This document shows positions 20,716-28,538 of a stretch of 34,253 nucleotides of DNA, one piece after another. The position numbers and the translations under genes were made by a program. The stretch comes from Candidatus Desulfosporosinus infrequens. GTDB taxonomy: Bacteria > Bacillota > Desulfitobacteriia > Desulfitobacteriales > Desulfitobacteriaceae. Where the stretch lies: NCBI GenBank assembly GCA_900290375.1, contig OMOF01000668.1, positions 1 through 34,253 on the forward strand, in the 5' to 3' direction. Within the stretch, counting starts at the first letter, position 1, and each line of letters opens with the position of its first letter. The notes beneath the pieces were generated by a model, which was given only the letters and a program-made list of their open reading frames with translations, did no database searches and was not told where the DNA came from.

Positions 20716-20775
20716 TATGAAAGGAAATAACAAGTCAAAGATGCCTTGGATATTTTGCGTCAGACAAGGAGGTAT
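20716..20775. repeat. Dispersed 60-bp repeat, copy 2 (identical to 76..135)
   Basis: Exact direct repeat; offset 20640 bp. Confidence 0.95.
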
Positions 20776-20779
20776 TTCT

Positions 20780-20861
20780 CCGGAGGTCAGACGACAGAGG
20801 CCAGAGATCAGAACGGGAATACCCCAATCTGACATATCTGGCTTCTGACTCTGACCTCCGA
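20780..20861. repeat. ~80-bp imperfect inverted repeat / short palindromic element
   Basis: CCGGAGGTCAGAcgacagaggCCAGA...TCTGGcttCTGACtCTGACCTCCG, directly abutting the 60-bp repeat. Confidence 0.75.
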
Positions 20862-21025
20862 GTTTAGGTGAACGCACCGACGCAGTATACACAAAATAGA
20901 CTGGCAGACTGACTGACTGGTTATTTACTTGAATGTGCCTAAAGTCGGATTTGGAATAGCCTTCCTCATCTCACTAGTGTAATATGCCTATTTTAAGATC
21001 TTTCAATGAATAAATAAAAATTAAA

Positions 21026-21051
21026 AAGCTCACACTTTAAAATGTGAGCTT
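21026..21051. terminator. Intrinsic terminator downstream of alr
   Basis: Minus strand AAGCTCACA-TTTTAAAG-TGTGAGCTTTTTAATTTTT. Confidence 0.85.
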
Positions 21052-21100
21052 CCTCTTAGAAGCGCGAGATCGGTCTAATAAGAAAGATTCGTCCTTGTCA

Positions 21101-22246
21101 TCATAATTGGGTACTGCTTTCTGGAACAGTAGTTTCTTCTGTATCATTGAGATAGACACGGGGAACTCGTTTGGAAATTCCACAGACCACTTCATAGCTG
21201 ATGGTTCCGAGCCACTCTGCCATTTCTGTCGCCGTAATCTGATCATGACCATCTTTTCCCAAAATCGTCACGACATCTCCCACTTGAACTCCTTGAATCT
21301 TAGTTACTTCCAGCATGGTCTGATCCATGCAGACTCGCCCAACCATCATAGAACGCGTCCCTTGGACTATCATTTCTCCCTGATTAGAAAGAGCCCTCCG
21401 CAACCCATCCGCATACCCTACTGGAATGGTGGCAATACGAGAAGGGTATGCCGCTTGAAATGTACGGCCATAACTTACGGTTTCACCTGTCTTTATACTT
21501 TGGACATGGGACACTTTCGCTTTCCAAGACATCACCGGTTCCAAACCGACATTTCCGCCGATCTGAACAGATGGTGTCAGGCCATAAAGGCTGATTCCCG
21601 GTCGAACAAGTTCAAAGTGAGATTCCGGGAATTGGATGATCGCCGCGCTGTTGGCCGCATGGCGAATCGGTATTGTAAGTCCTGCTGTCTTCAAATTATC
21701 ATAGCAGTCTTGAAAGCGATTTAACTGCTCCCGAGCAAAGGACAGATCCCTAATATCGGCCGTGGCAAAGTGTGTGAAAATCCCTTCGATAAAAAGATTC
21801 GGTAAAGCTGAGATTTTTATAATTTCTGCCAAGTCTTGCTCTTTAAATCCGATCCGGTTCATTCCCGTATCTACTTTGATATGTAATCTCACCGTTTTAT
21901 TTTGTTTCACGGCCGCCTCAGAAAGCGCCTGAGCTTGAGACAAGTGAAAAATGGCAGGAATGATCTCTGCCTTAACTAAAGCATCCAACTGGTCGAGCTC
22001 AGTAGCCCCGATAACCATGACTGTAAGCTCGGGAAACTCCGCTTTAACCTCTAGTGCTTCTTGCAATAGAGCAACGCCAAAACGCTTGACTCCACAAGCT
22101 TGAAGGGTTTTCACAACTGGGATCACTCCATGCCCGTAGGCATCTGCTTTGACAATTGGCATCATTTCGCTGCGGGTATATGCCTGTAACTTGATGAAAT
22201 TTTCTTTTAGAGTTTGTAGATTAACCTCAGCCCATACCTGTCGCAA
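21101..22246 (-). CDS. alr: Alanine racemase
   Basis: PLP lysine motif 'MPIVKADAYGHG', 'VDTGMNRIGF', 'VSYGRTF', 'VGYADGLRR', 'VGRVCMDQTM'. Confidence 0.97.
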   Translation of the reverse strand: MRQVWAEVNLQTLKENFIKLQAYTRSEMMPIVKADAYGHGVIPVVKTLQACGVKRFGVALLQEALEVKAEFPELTVMVIGATELDQLDALVKAEIIPAIFHLSQAQALSEAAVKQNKTVRLHIKVDTGMNRIGFKEQDLAEIIKISALPNLFIEGIFTHFATADIRDLSFAREQLNRFQDCYDNLKTAGLTIPIRHAANSAAIIQFPESHFELVRPGISLYGLTPSVQIGGNVGLEPVMSWKAKVSHVQSIKTGETVSYGRTFQAAYPSRIATIPVGYADGLRRALSNQGEMIVQGTRSMMVGRVCMDQTMLEVTKIQGVQVGDVVTILGKDGHDQITATEMAEWLGTISYEVVCGISKRVPRVYLNDTEETTVPESSTQL

Positions 22247-23846
22247 CCCTATTTTCCCCTCCTCTTTTTTTCTCTAAAGGTTTCATTTCCACCTCACGCC
22301 GGACTTTAGGCAGCCGATCTGCCACTTCCAAGGCTGTGAATCCTGACCACCCATACTCTATCGCTAAGTCATCTGCAGCTTTCCCATGTAAATATACTCC
22401 CAGGCACGCGGCTTCAAGGGGCGTAACTCCTTGGGCCAACCAAGCGAGAATGCTGCCTGTCAACACATCTCCCGTCCCTCCTGTCCCCAGTCCCGGATTT
22501 CCGGTTGGATTGAAAAAGGCTCGACCGTCCGGAGAAGCAATAATGGTCACAGAACCTTTTAAGACAACTACTGCTTCCCACTCCACAGCTTTAGCCACCG
22601 CAATATCCAAGCGATTGCGCTCGATATCTTCGACACTACACCCGCAAAGCCGGGCCATTTCACCCGGATGAGGGGTAAGAATCAGCGGACCGAGACCATT
22701 TCTCAAACCCAATATGCCCGGTTCTAACGCCACTAGATTAAGCGCATCTGCATCTAAGACGACTGGGCAACCTATGGTTCCCAAAATTTCTTCTAATACC
22801 GTGACAAATTGAGGATTATGAGCTATGCCAGGACCCACGGCTAGAGCTTGGGCCTGATCAGATTGCTTCAAGATGACCGACCAAGCTTCTGCGTTCAAAC
22901 ATTCGTCTCCTGGAGCGGACCAAACGGTCGCCTCCGTAATACTGGCATCTACTTCCTGCGCAATCCCATCGGGGGTAACAATTTGCAACAGTCCAATGCC
23001 GCTGCGCAGAGCACCCCGGCCAGCTAAGACCGCTGCCCCACTCATGCCTTTGGAACCCGCTACAAGAATTCCTTTGCCATGGGTTCCTTTGTGCCCCTTA
23101 AGCTGGCGAACGGGAAGCATATTGTAGGCATCCTCATCGGTTAACACAAACGTGGAGATCCCTTCGTCTGTAAAGTAAGATTTGGGAATGGAAATAGGAT
23201 CCACGACAACCCGCCCACTATATTCTGGACCTTCACCGAGAAAAAGACCCCATTTGGGGAGTCCGAAGGTCACTGTAGTTCGAGCGCGAATCGCCGTACG
23301 GTAAACTTTACCCGTATCGGCCTCCACCCCACTGGGAATGTCGATGGAAATCACCCATCCAGGAGAACAGTTCACTTCATGAATATATTCTTCTATCAAG
23401 CTGGGCAAAGCTCCACGCATACCTATGCCATAAAGTGCATCCACCACGACATCCGCTTGCGCGAGTGCTAAACGTGTCAGACGATGTTGTTTCTCGCCTT
23501 CGATTACAAAGCACTTACCCGTCGTTCCTTGAAAAAGACGTAAATTTATAGCTGCATCTCCTTTGAGTTCCTTAAGTCCAGCAAATAACAGGACCGTGAC
23601 GTCCATGCCCTGGAAAACTAAATGTCGAGCCACTGCCAGGCCATCTCCGCCATTATTTCCCTTGCCAACTAAGATCACTGCTTTTTGGCCGCTTAGATTT
23701 GCCGCTCCTCCTTTACGAAAATGAGACCGAATTTCTTCAACCACAGCCCATGCTGCATTTTCCATCAGGAGCAAACTTGGAATACCATAATGGTGAATAG
23801 CTCTTTCCTCGATCTGCCGCATCTGTTCCGCGCTAACTACACGCAT
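22227..23846 (-). CDS. nnr: Bifunctional NAD(P)H-hydrate epimerase / ADP-dependent (S)-NAD(P)H-hydrate dehydratase
   Basis: YjeF_N 'VLVGKGNNGGDGLAVARHL' and C-terminal kinase-like 'VLTPHPGEMARL', 'NPGLGTGGTGDVLTG'. Confidence 0.96.
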   Translation of the reverse strand: MRVVSAEQMRQIEERAIHHYGIPSLLLMENAAWAVVEEIRSHFRKGGAANLSGQKAVILVGKGNNGGDGLAVARHLVFQGMDVTVLLFAGLKELKGDAAINLRLFQGTTGKCFVIEGEKQHRLTRLALAQADVVVDALYGIGMRGALPSLIEEYIHEVNCSPGWVISIDIPSGVEADTGKVYRTAIRARTTVTFGLPKWGLFLGEGPEYSGRVVVDPISIPKSYFTDEGISTFVLTDEDAYNMLPVRQLKGHKGTHGKGILVAGSKGMSGAAVLAGRGALRSGIGLLQIVTPDGIAQEVDASITEATVWSAPGDECLNAEAWSVILKQSDQAQALAVGPGIAHNPQFVTVLEEILGTIGCPVVLDADALNLVALEPGILGLRNGLGPLILTPHPGEMARLCGCSVEDIERNRLDIAVAKAVEWEAVVVLKGSVTIIASPDGRAFFNPTGNPGLGTGGTGDVLTGSILAWLAQGVTPLEAACLGVYLHGKAADDLAIEYGWSGFTALEVADRLPKVRREVEMKPLEKKRGGENRVATGMG

Positions 23847-23951
23847 GCTCCCCACCCCCGGTTCTCTCTTTATATTTTATCTTCTACATTATATCTCTAT
23901 GACAAGTAAGAGCATACTTGGTAAGGGCATTTCATGAAATTGTCCTTACCA

Positions 23952-24308
23952 TCAACTTAAAATCGCAAAGGCCATTGCCTGCGTTCGATTATGAGTTAAA
24001 CTTATTCGAATTTGAGACCCACCCCGAGACTTTACTAACTCCACAGCTCTTGAGCTAAGGTAAACCAGGGGTTCTCCACTCAAATCAGTTAAAATTTCTA
24101 TATCATGCCAGGACAATCTGCACAAACCAGTACCCAATGTTTTAAGTACTGCCTCTTTTCCGGCGAAACGGGCCGCATAACTCTGGATCCCTTTCCCGTT
24201 TAAGTTCTCCCGCTCTCGCGTTGTGAAAAGACGTTCAGGCAACTTAGGCTGCCGTTTAAACGCAATAACAAAACGTTCAATTTCGATGATATCAATGCCA
24301 GGATACAT
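23952..24308 (-). CDS. acpS: Holo-[acyl-carrier-protein] synthase
   Basis: 'GIDIIEIERF', 'RFAGKEAVLKTLGTGL', 'ISLTHNRTQAMAFAI'. Confidence 0.96.
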   Translation of the reverse strand: MYPGIDIIEIERFVIAFKRQPKLPERLFTTRERENLNGKGIQSYAARFAGKEAVLKTLGTGLCRLSWHDIEILTDLSGEPLVYLSSRAVELVKSRGGSQIRISLTHNRTQAMAFAILS

Positions 24309-24323
24309 TCTGCTTGCTCCAAA

Positions 24324-24935
24324 TCATAAAATTAATTGTTGCAACTTTTCTTGTCCCTCGGATGACCCCGCTGCTAAAAGAACATCTTCGCCACGCAGGA
24401 CAAAACCAGCTTCCGGAGAAAATTGTTCAAAGCCGTCTCGAACCACAGCAATAATAGTTGTTCCAGTACGCTCTCGAATCTTTAATTCCCGCAAGGTTTT
24501 CCCAATTGCCGGAGAAGTTTTTCCAATTTCGATTTCCCCAACATCCAGCCAACGGGACATTATTCGATCAGCATATCCCCGCAATTTGAGTAAATGGCTT
24601 TCAATTTTTAAATCATTTTCACGTCTTATATCCATAAGTTTTTTTAAATCTTCTAGAAAAACCTGGATTTCTCCTTTTTGATTAAACGATTTAATAAATT
24701 TTTCTGCCATAGCTTTTGACGTGACAGTAATCCCTACACCTTGACTAACTACAACAACCCCAATATTCTGTAAAATCGCGATGGCACGGCGAATGGTTTC
24801 CGGCGAAACATTATACCGCCCTGCCAAAGTAGAACGACCATGAATTTTTTCTCCTTCATGGTATTCTCCCATCATAATGGCGTGAGCTAAATCGATGGCA
24901 ATTTCCTGGTAACGTGCTTGGTCCAATACCTTCAA
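24324..24935 (-). CDS. GntR-type winged helix fused to RCK_C (TrkA_C): BusR-like regulator
   Basis: N-terminal 'YQEIAIDLAHAIMMGEYHEGEKIHGRSTLAGRYNVSPETIRRAIAIL'; C-terminal RCK_C 'VGEIEIGKTSPAIGKTLRELKIRERTGTTIIAVVRDG...LRGEDVLLAAGSSEGQEKL'. Confidence 0.9.
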   Translation of the reverse strand: MKVLDQARYQEIAIDLAHAIMMGEYHEGEKIHGRSTLAGRYNVSPETIRRAIAILQNIGVVVVSQGVGITVTSKAMAEKFIKSFNQKGEIQVFLEDLKKLMDIRRENDLKIESHLLKLRGYADRIMSRWLDVGEIEIGKTSPAIGKTLRELKIRERTGTTIIAVVRDGFEQFSPEAGFVLRGEDVLLAAGSSEGQEKLQQLIL

Positions 24936-24997
24936 CCCCTTACTTATTTATCCTATTATAACATAGCCAACTTCAGGCGACATCATCCAATTGACTC

Positions 24998-25027
24998 GTG
25001 ACAACCCTTATGTTACAATAAGGTTGT
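24998..25027. promoter_or_regulatory. Inverted repeat upstream of the GntR-RCK_C gene (candidate operator)
   Basis: GTGACA-ACCCTTA-TGTTAC (24998-25016) overlapping ACAACCcTTAT-gttac-AATAAGGTTGT (25001-25027). Confidence 0.45.
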
Positions 25028-25100
25028 TAGTAAGAAAATGTTATATATCCTAGCTGGGACTCATCTAAAACTTATACTTACTAACATAGTACCTAAAAAG

Positions 25101-25185
25101 CGGCTGACAAACTAGTTGCAGCCGGAGTAGTCTTAGAAATCAGTGTTTTTGCGTACTTGGGAAAGAAAGCTCATTCAGTACGCAA
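25101..25185 (+). other. Structured leader candidate: two inverted repeats upstream of the 61-aa ORF
   Basis: CGGCTG...CAGCCG (25101-25124) and TTGCGTACT...AGTACGCAA (25149-25185). Confidence 0.45.
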
Positions 25186-25226
25186 CTCCTATAATCGAAA
25201 TTAAACTTTAAAGGAGGCGGTGTCAA

Positions 25227-25412
25227 ATGTCTGAACGTCTTAACAACGACCAAATAATCCAACGGATCACAGAGGCCAATTCAGATCTGAAACGTTACTT
25301 AAACTTAGCACCAGGCCTTAAACCAACTCCACCTCAGCCTATAACCCCTAATGAATATTTCCAGGATTTGATTCTCACACCCCTGTCTCCTCAGCCCACT
25401 TTACAGCCTTAA
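25227..25412 (+). CDS. Proline-rich small protein of unknown function (61 aa)
   Basis: Strong SD AAAGGAGGCGGTGTCAAATG; 'MSERLNNDQIIQRITEANSDLKRYLNLAPGLKPTPPQPITPNEYFQDLILTPLSPQPTLQP'. Confidence 0.65.
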   Translation: MSERLNNDQIIQRITEANSDLKRYLNLAPGLKPTPPQPITPNEYFQDLILTPLSPQPTLQP

Positions 25413-25445
25413 CAACAGGTTATTCATAAGATCCGCCTTTGAATG

Positions 25446-25464
25446 CGATCCCTCGGGGTCGCTA
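25446..25464. terminator. Hairpin between convergent genes
   Basis: GCGATCCC-TC-GGGGTCGC followed by TATTTCTTTG on the + strand. Confidence 0.5.
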
Positions 25465-26379
25465 TTTCTTTGCCCTTTTCCCTTGCCATGTATCTCGTCG
25501 TGCTAATTCCTCATCAATTGCATTGAGAACTTCCCATTTTTTGCGGCTCCAGAGCGGGCCAAGGAGAGTATCAGGTGGCCCGTCTCCAGTTAAACGCTGA
25601 ATAACTATTTCAGGAGGTAGGATTTCTAAAATGTCAACTACGAGCGAAACATAATCATCTTTCGTCATCAGCTCAAATGGTTCGCGCTGATAAATTGCCG
25701 CCAATGGGGTTCCTTTTAAAATATGGAGCAAATGAATCTTGATCCCTTGGAGAGGCATCTTCGCAACCGCTTGTGCAGTAGCCATCATCTCAGCTTTTGT
25801 TTCCCCAGGCAAGCCGAGAATTATATGGACACAAACTCGGATTCCTCGTGAGTGCAACATCTCAAGGCCCTTCAGGAATTGGGCATAGTTATGACCTCTT
25901 TCAATCCATTGCATAGTTCGATCATGAATACTTTGCAACCCCAGTTCGACCCACAAATAGGTTCTCTGATTCAGCTCTTCCAAATAATCCAACACATTCT
26001 CTGGCAAGCAGTCCGGCCTGGTTGAGATGGCTAGCCCTACAACGTTCTCCTCCGCCAAGGCTGCTTCATAGACCTCATGCAACCTCTCTACTGGTGCATA
26101 AGTATTGGTATAGGCTTGAAAATAAGCAATATAGTTGGCATAGGGCCATTTTTTCTTCATCCTTGCCGTCACTTCAATAAACTGATCGTGCAGGGATAAC
26201 CCCTGTTTTCCGGCAAAGTCCCCGGACCCCCGTTCGCTACAATAGACACACCCATCCCGCCCTAACGTCCCATCCCGGTTAGGGCAGGTAAATCCAGCGT
26301 CCAAGGAGACCTTAAAGATTTTTCCACCGAACCTTTCCCGCAAATGTTCATTAAAGGTGTGATATCGTTTCTGTTGCAT
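25462..26379 (-). CDS. TIGR01212 family radical SAM protein (YtqA/YhcC-like)
   Basis: 'MQQKRYHTFNEHLRERFGGKIFKVSLDAGFTCPNRDGTLGRDGCVYCSERGSGDFAG', 'WVELGLQSIHDRTMQWIERGH', 'CVHIILGLPGE'. Confidence 0.93.
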   Translation of the reverse strand: MQQKRYHTFNEHLRERFGGKIFKVSLDAGFTCPNRDGTLGRDGCVYCSERGSGDFAGKQGLSLHDQFIEVTARMKKKWPYANYIAYFQAYTNTYAPVERLHEVYEAALAEENVVGLAISTRPDCLPENVLDYLEELNQRTYLWVELGLQSIHDRTMQWIERGHNYAQFLKGLEMLHSRGIRVCVHIILGLPGETKAEMMATAQAVAKMPLQGIKIHLLHILKGTPLAAIYQREPFELMTKDDYVSLVVDILEILPPEIVIQRLTGDGPPDTLLGPLWSRKKWEVLNAIDEELARRDTWQGKRAKK

Positions 26380-26386
26380 AATTACG

Positions 26387-28006
26387 CTACGCTTGATATA
26401 ATTCGAGTTTTTCCCCACTAGGACCACGGAAAAAGAAATTATACCGTCCTTCGCCTAAAGCCATAGGCTCAGAAGAGATCAACTCCACCTGATATGCTTG
26501 TAAATGCTCAACGGCTTTAAAAATATCCGCTACCCTCAGGGCTAAATGATTGACAACCCCATCGTCAAAACGTTGACCATCGACCACTTCAACGAGCTCT
26601 ACGATGGTACCCCCTAATTCCAAAAAAACCAGTTCCACATCTCCTGGTTTAATCCGATATAAAAACTTAAAGCCAAGTACCTCTTGGTAGAACCGAAGTG
26701 CCTTCTCCAGATCCACAGCCTTGATTCCAATGTGTTCGACTCCCATAAAAAGGGATTTGCTTTCCATTTTCTCCATAGTTCCCCTCCTCAAACTCTTTTC
26801 CTCAGTTCTTTCGCTTATTAAGGGCAGAATAGCACCCTCCAACTCTAATAGTCTTTGCTTAATGTCCAAGCCTCCGGCGTAACCCGTCAAATTTCCGTTT
26901 TTACCAATGACTCGATGACAAGGGACCATAACTGCAATTGGATTTCTATGATTTGCCATACCCACTGCTCTCTGCCCTTTCAGATTTTCCACCTTTGTAG
27001 CGATATCACCATAAGTACGTGTCTCTCCGTAAGGAATACGCAGAAGTTCCTCCCAAACTAGAAGTTGAAACGGTGTACCGAGCTGATGAAGCGGAATCGT
27101 AAACTCCTTGCGGTTTCCTGTTAGGTACTCTTGAAACTGACGAATAGCTTCACCATTCGGTTCGCGCTTCGGAATTAGAAACCCTTTTGGCAACCAACGT
27201 GACGCCCATATCCGTAAGGACTGTTCCTCCTCAACCGAGGGACCGAGTCCTAACCAACACAACCCCACCGAAGTGGAGGCAACCGTTAATTCGACTTCAA
27301 GGTCATGGATCATCAGCTTTTCTGTCCAAAAAGCAACAGTCTGAGCCTGCCAAAGTTCCTGTACACGGTAGCTCCGTAGTTCTCCATCTTGATAAAGTTC
27401 GAGTGAACCTTGATCATTTTTCAATCGTTGATCCAACTCTTGGGGGATACTCCATTTAGGCCCTTCAGCACGATAAAGAGCAAAGTCATCATGAGGTATC
27501 TTCACTAGAGTATAGATCAAAGCCGCCAACCCCCGTGCTAACGATTCCTCAGACTCTAAGAAAGGCCGTATGCGTTCTTCCAGCGGGTCCACCAAGTGTG
27601 GATTGACTTGAGCCAATTGTCCCAGCCCCCATAGAGCGCCATCTCTCAAACTTTCATCTTCCAAGAGCCCAGAAAGCATCCAGTTAAACTGTCCACACGT
27701 CTCCGAACAATGAGCAATCAGGCTACCTATAGCCTCAGACGCATTCCAAGCCGTCCCCCCTGATTCTTCATTAAGCATCCAAAAATATCGTCGCACTAGT
27801 TCCAGAGCATAGTTTCGCTCTTTCTGCTCGATATAGTGAGCGAAAACCCCTAAGGCTTCTACCGCTCGCCAAAAGACGATTCCATCTTTAACATAAATTC
27901 GTGCCATCAGTTGTCGATAGAGACTCTTATTTTCGTCGCCCCAAGCGAATAGTTGCTTCCAATCCCGGTTCTCTAAGATTCGCTCCACATCTCTTTTCGT
28001 AGGCAT
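26387..28006 (-). CDS. Triple-domain protein: HEAT-repeat (DVU0298-like), methylated-DNA-cysteine methyltransferase (Ogt-like), VOC/glyoxalase domain
   Basis: Single ORF (26387..28102; likely start MPTKRD at 28006). HEAT-like 'FWRAVEALGVFAHYI...DESLRDGALWGLGQLAQVNPHLV', Ogt 'GTPFQLLVWEELLRIPYGETRTYGDIA...VGMANHRNPIAVMVPCHRVIGKNGNLTGYAGG', VOC 'GVEHIGIKAVDLEKALRFYQEVLGF...GPSGEKLELYQA'. Confidence 0.88.
   Translation of the reverse strand: MPTKRDVERILENRDWKQLFAWGDENKSLYRQLMARIYVKDGIVFWRAVEALGVFAHYIEQKERNYALELVRRYFWMLNEESGGTAWNASEAIGSLIAHCSETCGQFNWMLSGLLEDESLRDGALWGLGQLAQVNPHLVDPLEERIRPFLESEESLARGLAALIYTLVKIPHDDFALYRAEGPKWSIPQELDQRLKNDQGSLELYQDGELRSYRVQELWQAQTVAFWTEKLMIHDLEVELTVASTSVGLCWLGLGPSVEEEQSLRIWASRWLPKGFLIPKREPNGEAIRQFQEYLTGNRKEFTIPLHQLGTPFQLLVWEELLRIPYGETRTYGDIATKVENLKGQRAVGMANHRNPIAVMVPCHRVIGKNGNLTGYAGGLDIKQRLLELEGAILPLISERTEEKSLRRGTMEKMESKSLFMGVEHIGIKAVDLEKALRFYQEVLGFKFLYRIKPGDVELVFLELGGTIVELVEVVDGQRFDDGVVNHLALRVADIFKAVEHLQAYQVELISSEPMALGEGRYNFFFRGPSGEKLELYQA
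26774..26789 (-). promoter_or_regulatory. Internal ribosome-binding site and in-frame ATG before the VOC domain
   Basis: Minus strand GAGGAGGGGAACTATGGAG; ATG at 26776-26774 is codon 443 of the 571-codon ORF. Confidence 0.7.
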
Positions 28007-28178
28007 TGGACACCTGCTCTCTTTAAGTGAATTTATCTTTCTTTTAGTGAATTTCTCTTTTGGTTTACTCTTTTGGTTTTCTTTTTCACTTTCCTCAGCC
28101 ATTTGTTTTAATTTCTACATCTGTTTCTTTCCTAGTTAGGAATAATCTTATCATATTTCAATATAACAATGTAATATT

Positions 28179-28357
28179 GATTCCCCTGCAGAAAGTATAA
28201 AATGATATAAAATATCAAGTCACTGCAATTATTTTGGTGTCATCCTGAGCGAGAGCGAAGGATCTAGGGCCTTAAGATCCTTCGCTTCGCTCAGGATGAC
28301 AATAAAATGTGATATTAATAGCATGACAAGGGGTCTGGCGCACTCTGCAGCAGAATC
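28179..28357 (-). mobile_element. MITE-like element, copy 2 (179 bp), opposite orientation to copy 1
   Basis: GATTCCCCTGCAG...CTGCAGCAGAATC; 6-bp TSD AATATT at 28173-28178 and 28358-28363; reverse complement differs from copy 1 by a few substitutions and one 8-bp length difference near one end. Confidence 0.85.
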
Positions 28358-28426
28358 AATATTGTATTACGAAAAACCGAGGCTGTGCCTTGATCCTTTT
28401 ATTGTTCTTAGATATCATCTTCGTAG

Positions 28427-28446
28427 GGGCACGATGCATCGTGCCC
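28427..28446. repeat. 20-bp perfect palindrome
   Basis: GGGCACGATGCATCGTGCCC. Confidence 0.8.
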
Positions 28447-28502
28447 TCGTGCTTCATCAGTGGTGCCGCATTGTGGCATGGGCGTCTGATACGTAAAAAA
28501 AA

Positions 28503-28524
28503 CGGTCCCGAAAAAGGGACCGCG
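28503..28524 (-). terminator. Rho-independent terminator of the tautomerase gene
   Basis: Minus strand CGGTCCC-TTTTTC-GGGACCG-TTTTTTTT. Confidence 0.9.
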
Positions 28525-28538
28525 CTCAAGGGATTTCC

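Noticed and set aside
20704-20892. 62-aa minus ORF
   Set aside because: Composed entirely of the 60-bp repeat and adjacent palindromic element; no independent evidence of coding.
21107-21724. + strand 205-aa ORF antisense to alr
   Set aside because: Opposite a strongly conserved alr frame; translation shows no recognizable domain, typical of a shadow ORF.
28296-28496. 66-aa + strand ORF
   Set aside because: Starts inside the MITE-like element and spans repeats; unlikely to be coding.
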